Source: Tenebrio molitor (taxonomy: Eukaryota; Arthropoda; Insecta; Coleoptera; Tenebrionidae). From it: a stretch of DNA of 64,000 bases. The notes below the pieces were generated by a model. The model ran no database searches. It worked only from the letters and a program-made list of their open reading frames with translations, and was not told the origin of the DNA. Below, piece by piece: positions 60,030 through 64,000 of this stretch; positions within the stretch are counted from its first letter, which is position 1, and each line of letters starts with the position of its first letter. Location of the stretch: NCBI RefSeq assembly GCF_963966145.1, contig NC_091046.1, positions 30,628,001 through 30,692,000 of the forward strand, read 5' to 3'. A program made the position numbers and the translations under genes.

Positions 60030-60459
60030 TTTGACTCAACCACTTTAAAAACAATTGTAGTTTGCGGTAAGATAATGGCAAGTTATAAGGAAAATATAAT
60101 CAGATAAACATTCCAACGATAATTTAAGACTGTTAATGTTAACAATAATCTTTGAGATTAGATAGGCTGTGCCGTATAGAATAATTAATCATATAATTGG
60201 AGCAATCCTTTTACGTCTGCTTTTCGTTGCGGTTAGTTTAACCAAAAACATTATTTTACATACTTATAAAATTGTTGTCATGTTTAACTTTTTTCTCTTT
60301 AAAAACAACCTCGAACTTGTTTTCTTTTCTGTTACTTTTGACATATGTCAGAGCAAATAATGCTTTATATTGTTATGTCGTTAACCTTTTATAAAGGCAT
60401 GTTCACATTCACAATAATCACAATTTTACTAACGTTTAAGTTGCATTAAAAGTTATGTA
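60030..60459. other. upstream region of TMC
   Basis: AT-rich; contains the presumed promoter, with no recognisable core element. Confidence 0.4.
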
Positions 60460-60668
60460 CAGTCGATGGACAAATAAAACTGGGACAAAAATGACAATCA
60501 CATAAGTCAAAATTTACAAATTTGCATCGTTTAATTGCGGCTTTATCACAAATAGGTTAACTTTGGTATAACATATTATATAGACACTGACAAATATATT
60601 GACACTTCAATGGTCTGATTTACATAGATTAAATTTTAAGTGTCCCAGTTTTATTTGTCCACCGACCG
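60460..60668. mobile_element. TA-flanked MITE, GGACAAATAAAACTGGGACA ends
   Basis: 209 bp; inverted ends and TA on each side. Its right 70 bp or so recur at 60945-61020. Confidence 0.8.
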
Positions 60669-60706
60669 TACATCTAATGTACCAGCCAACACAACACTGA
60701 CAAATA

Positions 60707-60942
60707 CGGGGTGATCAAGAAGAACTGTTTAAGTTGGTAACACTGGATCATATTTTAAATCGTATAACAGGAGTAACTTCCGGTTGTTGGTGGCTTGTCG
60801 TTGTTAATGCTATACCTATCCTATATCAGATATTTGTCAAATAAACCAACAAAACATATCCAGTTGCAGTGTTATAAATAAACGAATAAAATTTTTTTCT
60901 TAATTGTACTGCCAACTTAAACAGTCCTTCTTGCTCACCCGG
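60707..60942. mobile_element. TA-flanked MITE, GATCAAGAAG family, short copy
   Basis: 236 bp; relative of 32488-32926 lacking about 200 bp of interior. It lies between the two copies of the right end of the preceding element. Confidence 0.8.
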
Positions 60943-60944
60943 TA

Positions 60945-61020
60945 TATTGACAATTCAATGGTCTGATTTACTTACATAGATTAAATTTTAAGTGTCCCAG
61001 TTTTATTTGTCCACCGACCG
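60945..61020. repeat. duplicate right end of the 60460-60668 MITE
   Basis: AATGGTCTGATTTAC to CCACCGACCG, matching 60608-60668 with a four-base insertion. Confidence 0.75.
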
Positions 61021-61160
61021 TACGTCTCTGATAAATCGGCACTGGCAAACTATTAAAAATTTGTTACACAGTCTAGGACTGGTTTACGGATCTGCTTTTA
61101 TTACTTTTTTTAAAAGTATCTACACTTTCATGTCTCCATTGGAATTTTATTATCCATATA

Positions 61161-61511
61161 CAGGGCAAGTCACATAAGGCTTATTTCTGAATTTATTTTG
61201 TAGGCAGCCAAAAATACTAATGACGCTGACCACTGGATACCGTGTATAATGTGATTTAATTTAGTAATTAACGTAGGTATGTAATTTGGCTAAAAATGTC
61301 AAAATGACGTTATCCTGTTCTGATTAATGAAATCACAAATTAAATTCATCAACTGTCATTTTGACATTTTTCATCAAATTACATATAATACCTACCTACG
61401 TTGATTACTAAATTAAATCACATGATAAACGGTATCAGGTGGCCAGCGTCATTAGTATTTTTGGTTGCGTACAAAATAAATTCAGAAATAACCCTTATGT
61501 GACCTGTCCTG
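61161..61511. repeat. 351-bp near-palindromic TA-flanked element
   Basis: The arms of about 160 bases pair with few mismatches (for example GACGCTGACCACTGGATACC against its complement), with TA on both sides. A fold-back element. Confidence 0.85.
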
Positions 61512-61520
61512 TATTGTAAT

Positions 61521-61559
61521 AAGGGTCTATAAATTACAATTTGTAATTTATAGACCCTT
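61521..61559. repeat. perfect 19-bp-arm hairpin
   Basis: AAGGGTCTATAAATTACAA, one spacer base, then the exact complement. It is not followed by a T run that would suggest a terminator; its origin is unknown. Confidence 0.7.
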
Positions 61560-61698
61560 GCTATTTATATCTGGTATCTCATCATTCAACGGTAATGTAC
61601 GGTGACGGTACGATTGTGATCATTTAATTTTTTATTTTATACTGTCCGGTAGATGTTCGATTGCATCATTCATCAATTTGAGTCCGGTAGGTGAGTTA

Positions 61699-62501
61699 CA
61701 GCCCTTTCACAATGACGTGAACGTTACGTCGGTGTTAAAACGTTAATGTTAATGTTAGATCTAATTACATGTACATATTGTAGTATTTTTTTAAAATTAT
61801 TTCCGTTGGAAAATGTTTGAATGTAACGTTAAGAATCCAGAACATTTCTGGGTCAAACGTTAACGTTAACAATATCATGTAACATTAACTTTCATCATAA
61901 CGCCATTGTGAACGGTCTATACTGAAATACATGTCATTTTGAATTTCTAGATCTAACGTTAAAATGCTTGAAAATTGATGAATTTTTTGACCTTGAATTT
62001 ATTGTGGCGTGTAATACACAAAATTGTCGTCAATAAATTGATGAATAAATTGTCAAAATAGAACCAGCTCTAATTTTTCGTGAATTTTTTGGAGAATTCT
62101 AGTTACATTGCGGTTTATAAACTTGTACCAACTTTAGTGTGAAAACTGTCAAGTCACATGTGAGGGTATCGTTTCGGCAACCGGCGTATTATTGTCATCG
62201 TTTATATTATAGTGTTTATTTGTTTTGATATTGAAAGGTAAGGTAATGTAAATAATAATATAGCATTGTCATAACATTGTCACCTCGACAAGTTTAGTGG
62301 ATAAGGTTGGCAACACATTGGCGGTGCAAAAGTCCCTAGTTTATTGTGCGCAAAACTTTGATCGTGTAAAACACTTTCACATTTTTAATTTATTCATGGA
62401 TTAATTTATAAATTTATTCGTCAATTTCTTTGACCGTGTAAAACAAGCATACATTAACGTTTTAACATCAACGTAACGTTAACGCCATTGTGAATGGGCC
62501 T
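61699..62501. mobile_element. Harbinger-like MITE with about 490 bp inserted
   Basis: Left end CAGCCCTTTCACAATGACG, right end ATGGGCCT, with TTA at 61696-61698 and 62502-62504. The arm is interrupted at about 61968-62450 by a stretch with ATGCTTG and CAAGCAT ends, itself probably a nested element. Confidence 0.75.
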
Positions 62502-62507
62502 TTATAA

Positions 62508-62817
62508 AGGCCCATACACAATGGCGTTAACGTTACGTCGATGTTAAAACGTTAATGCTAACGTTAGATCTAGAAATTCAAAATTACATGTATTTCATTG
62601 TGGACCGTTCACAATGACGTTATGATGAAAATTAATGTTGCGTGATATTGTTAGCGTTAACGTTAGTTCTAGAAATGTTCTGGATTCTTAACGTTACATT
62701 CTAACATTAGCCAACGGAAATAATTTATAAAAAGTACTGAAATACGTGTAATTAGATCTAACGTTAACATTAACGTTTTAACATCGACGTAACGTTAACG
62801 CCATTGTGAAAGGGCTG
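62508..62817. mobile_element. Harbinger-like MITE, 310 bp, reverse copy of 4836-5145
   Basis: Starts AGGCCCATACACAATGGCG and ends AAAGGGCTG, with TTA following. It is the same length as the copy in the par-1 intron. It abuts the previous element in head-to-head arrangement. Confidence 0.8.
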
Positions 62818-63121
62818 TTACAGTATCAGAGCTGGAAAGTGTCACTAAGCAACACCTACAGGACTGTTTTATTTTTATCCATCAAATCTGACATTGAAAA
62901 GTGAAAAAGTCAAAAAATATTCAATCTAAAAAAACAATTGCAACGGCCGTTGCCACAGGAAAACGAAAAAGGTGATGCTATTTTCACAGAATAATGTGAT
63001 TTTTTAATTAAAATTATGATGCACAAGAGACTTCCAGTATGAAATAAATTACTAGAACGCTATAGTGTCACTGTATTCTCTGGTGTCACGCTCATCGGCT
63101 CATCGTGCTGTGGTGTCATAT

Positions 63122-63333
63122 AGTTGACTCAAGTTGCAAAAAACCAGTTGTCATTTGCAACAGCATTTTTTCAATATTTTTGAACTAAATAAAGGCACAA
63201 AGGGACCAAAAAGTCATAGTTTGGACTGAATATTTTCCATATAAGTACAGTTTTAAAGTAATTTCGAATGACTAATGCCATAAAAGTGCTGTTGCAAAGG
63301 CAAAGTGGTTTTTTGCAACTTGAGTCAACTTTA
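63122..63333. mobile_element. MITE, GTTGACTCAAGTTGCAAAAA family, copy 2
   Basis: Same orientation and almost the same sequence as 52904-53117. Confidence 0.8.
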
Positions 63334-63338
63334 GGTAT

Positions 63339-63703
63339 GTACTATGGCGGACAATAAATTTAGGCCGGCCTGTCGTTGAGTTGACATCAAAATGTGAAGC
63401 TGGCATTATGTTCAACTAACCCCATTTTCGATTTTTGTCATTCTTGTCATCGTGACAGCGATAATCAAAATTAAAATTGGGTTAAGAAGCGTGCACCACA
63501 GAGAAGTGCTACTACAAATCAGTTACGCTAGTGCGTCATGATCTGTAAGTTACGAAAAAGGCGAAGGAAACGCCAAACAACTTGAAAACCTTCAGTTTGA
63601 CAAACTGACACATCAGTCATAATGACAATAAATGGTCGCTTGCATTGACTTTTTTGAAATGTCAGAAATTTGCCGGCCTAAATTTATTGTCCGCCATAGT
63701 ACA
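63339..63703. mobile_element. MITE, TGTACTATGGCGGACAATAA ends, 365 bp
   Basis: Long inverted ends continuing AATTTAGGCCGGC. Intact relative of 39124-40161. Confidence 0.8.
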
Positions 63704-64000
63704 TTACATTCTAAATTTCTAAAACGACGCTTATGTATTAATAAATAGCTATTAATTTTGACTTTTGTGTACGTTTTGAAAATGTGAATGTCAGATTTGC
63801 TGACAAAATATTCAAGAAGTTTTAAAAATCAGACAAATGGAACAGAAGAACGAAGTTTTTATTAGCAAAAAATATAAAATAAATAAATAAAAACTGTTAT
63901 TATAGACTTTAAACGGGTGGCAAACAATTGTAGACACATTTGACAACCATTTCATGTCACAATTTCAATAAAGCATGATTTAATAGTTATTTGTATAGCA
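63704..64000. other. window end, nothing recognised
   Basis: AT-rich with no supported feature. Confidence 0.4.

Noticed and set aside
61521..61559. Perfect hairpin as a microRNA precursor
   Set aside because: A one-base loop and 19-base arms are too short for a normal precursor; kept only as a repeat.

Overview
The window is nuclear DNA from an insect, most likely a beetle. It is AT-rich, its genes have many small introns with GT-AG ends, and its non-coding DNA is packed with decayed transposons and short inverted-repeat elements (MITEs). The five genes recognised are conserved animal genes. The beetle assignment is an inference from the transposon mix (DUF4817-type transposases, Jockey-like LINEs, abundant TA-flanked MITEs); no species is claimed.

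Layout: (1) about 1-13.3 kb, plus strand: the 3' part of par-1/MARK kinase, from within the kinase domain through UBA and KA1 to the stop, with a 12-nt microexon and a 57-nt cassette exon. Its 5-kb intron holds at least six transposon-derived elements. (2) 13.5-17.0 kb: a minus-strand LINE cut by two MITEs. (3) 19.6-34.0 kb, plus strand: CTP synthase in seven exons encoding 601 residues. Introns 1 (8 kb) and 4 (4.3 kb) are almost entirely transposon debris. (4) 34.6-49.6 kb: a gene-free transposon graveyard with a mariner relic, a transposase C-terminus, a nest of palindromic elements at 40.4-43.4 kb, a GC-rich island of unknown origin, and a LINE broken by one 9-bp-TSD and one 8-bp-TSD insertion. 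A composite element with a hAT inside follows. (5) 49.8-52.1 kb: fibrillarin (minus) and RNase H2 subunit C (plus), divergently arranged with about 650 bp between start codons. (6) 56.5-60.0 kb, minus: a TMC-family transmembrane protein of 734 residues. (7) 60.4-63.7 kb: more MITEs, including Harbinger-like 310-bp copies with TTA target duplications and a 351-bp near-palindrome.

The five genes do not form a pathway. They act in cell polarity (par-1), nucleotide synthesis (CTPS), rRNA modification (fibrillarin), RNA/DNA hybrid repair (RNase H2C) and a possible mechanosensory or ion channel role (TMC). The most notable non-genic signal is how well insertion history can be read. Several nested elements have intact target duplications, and for two of them a related copy in the same window shows the empty or uninterrupted arrangement. 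I found no tRNA, rRNA, CRISPR or bacterial-type operon, and no convincing new coding system.
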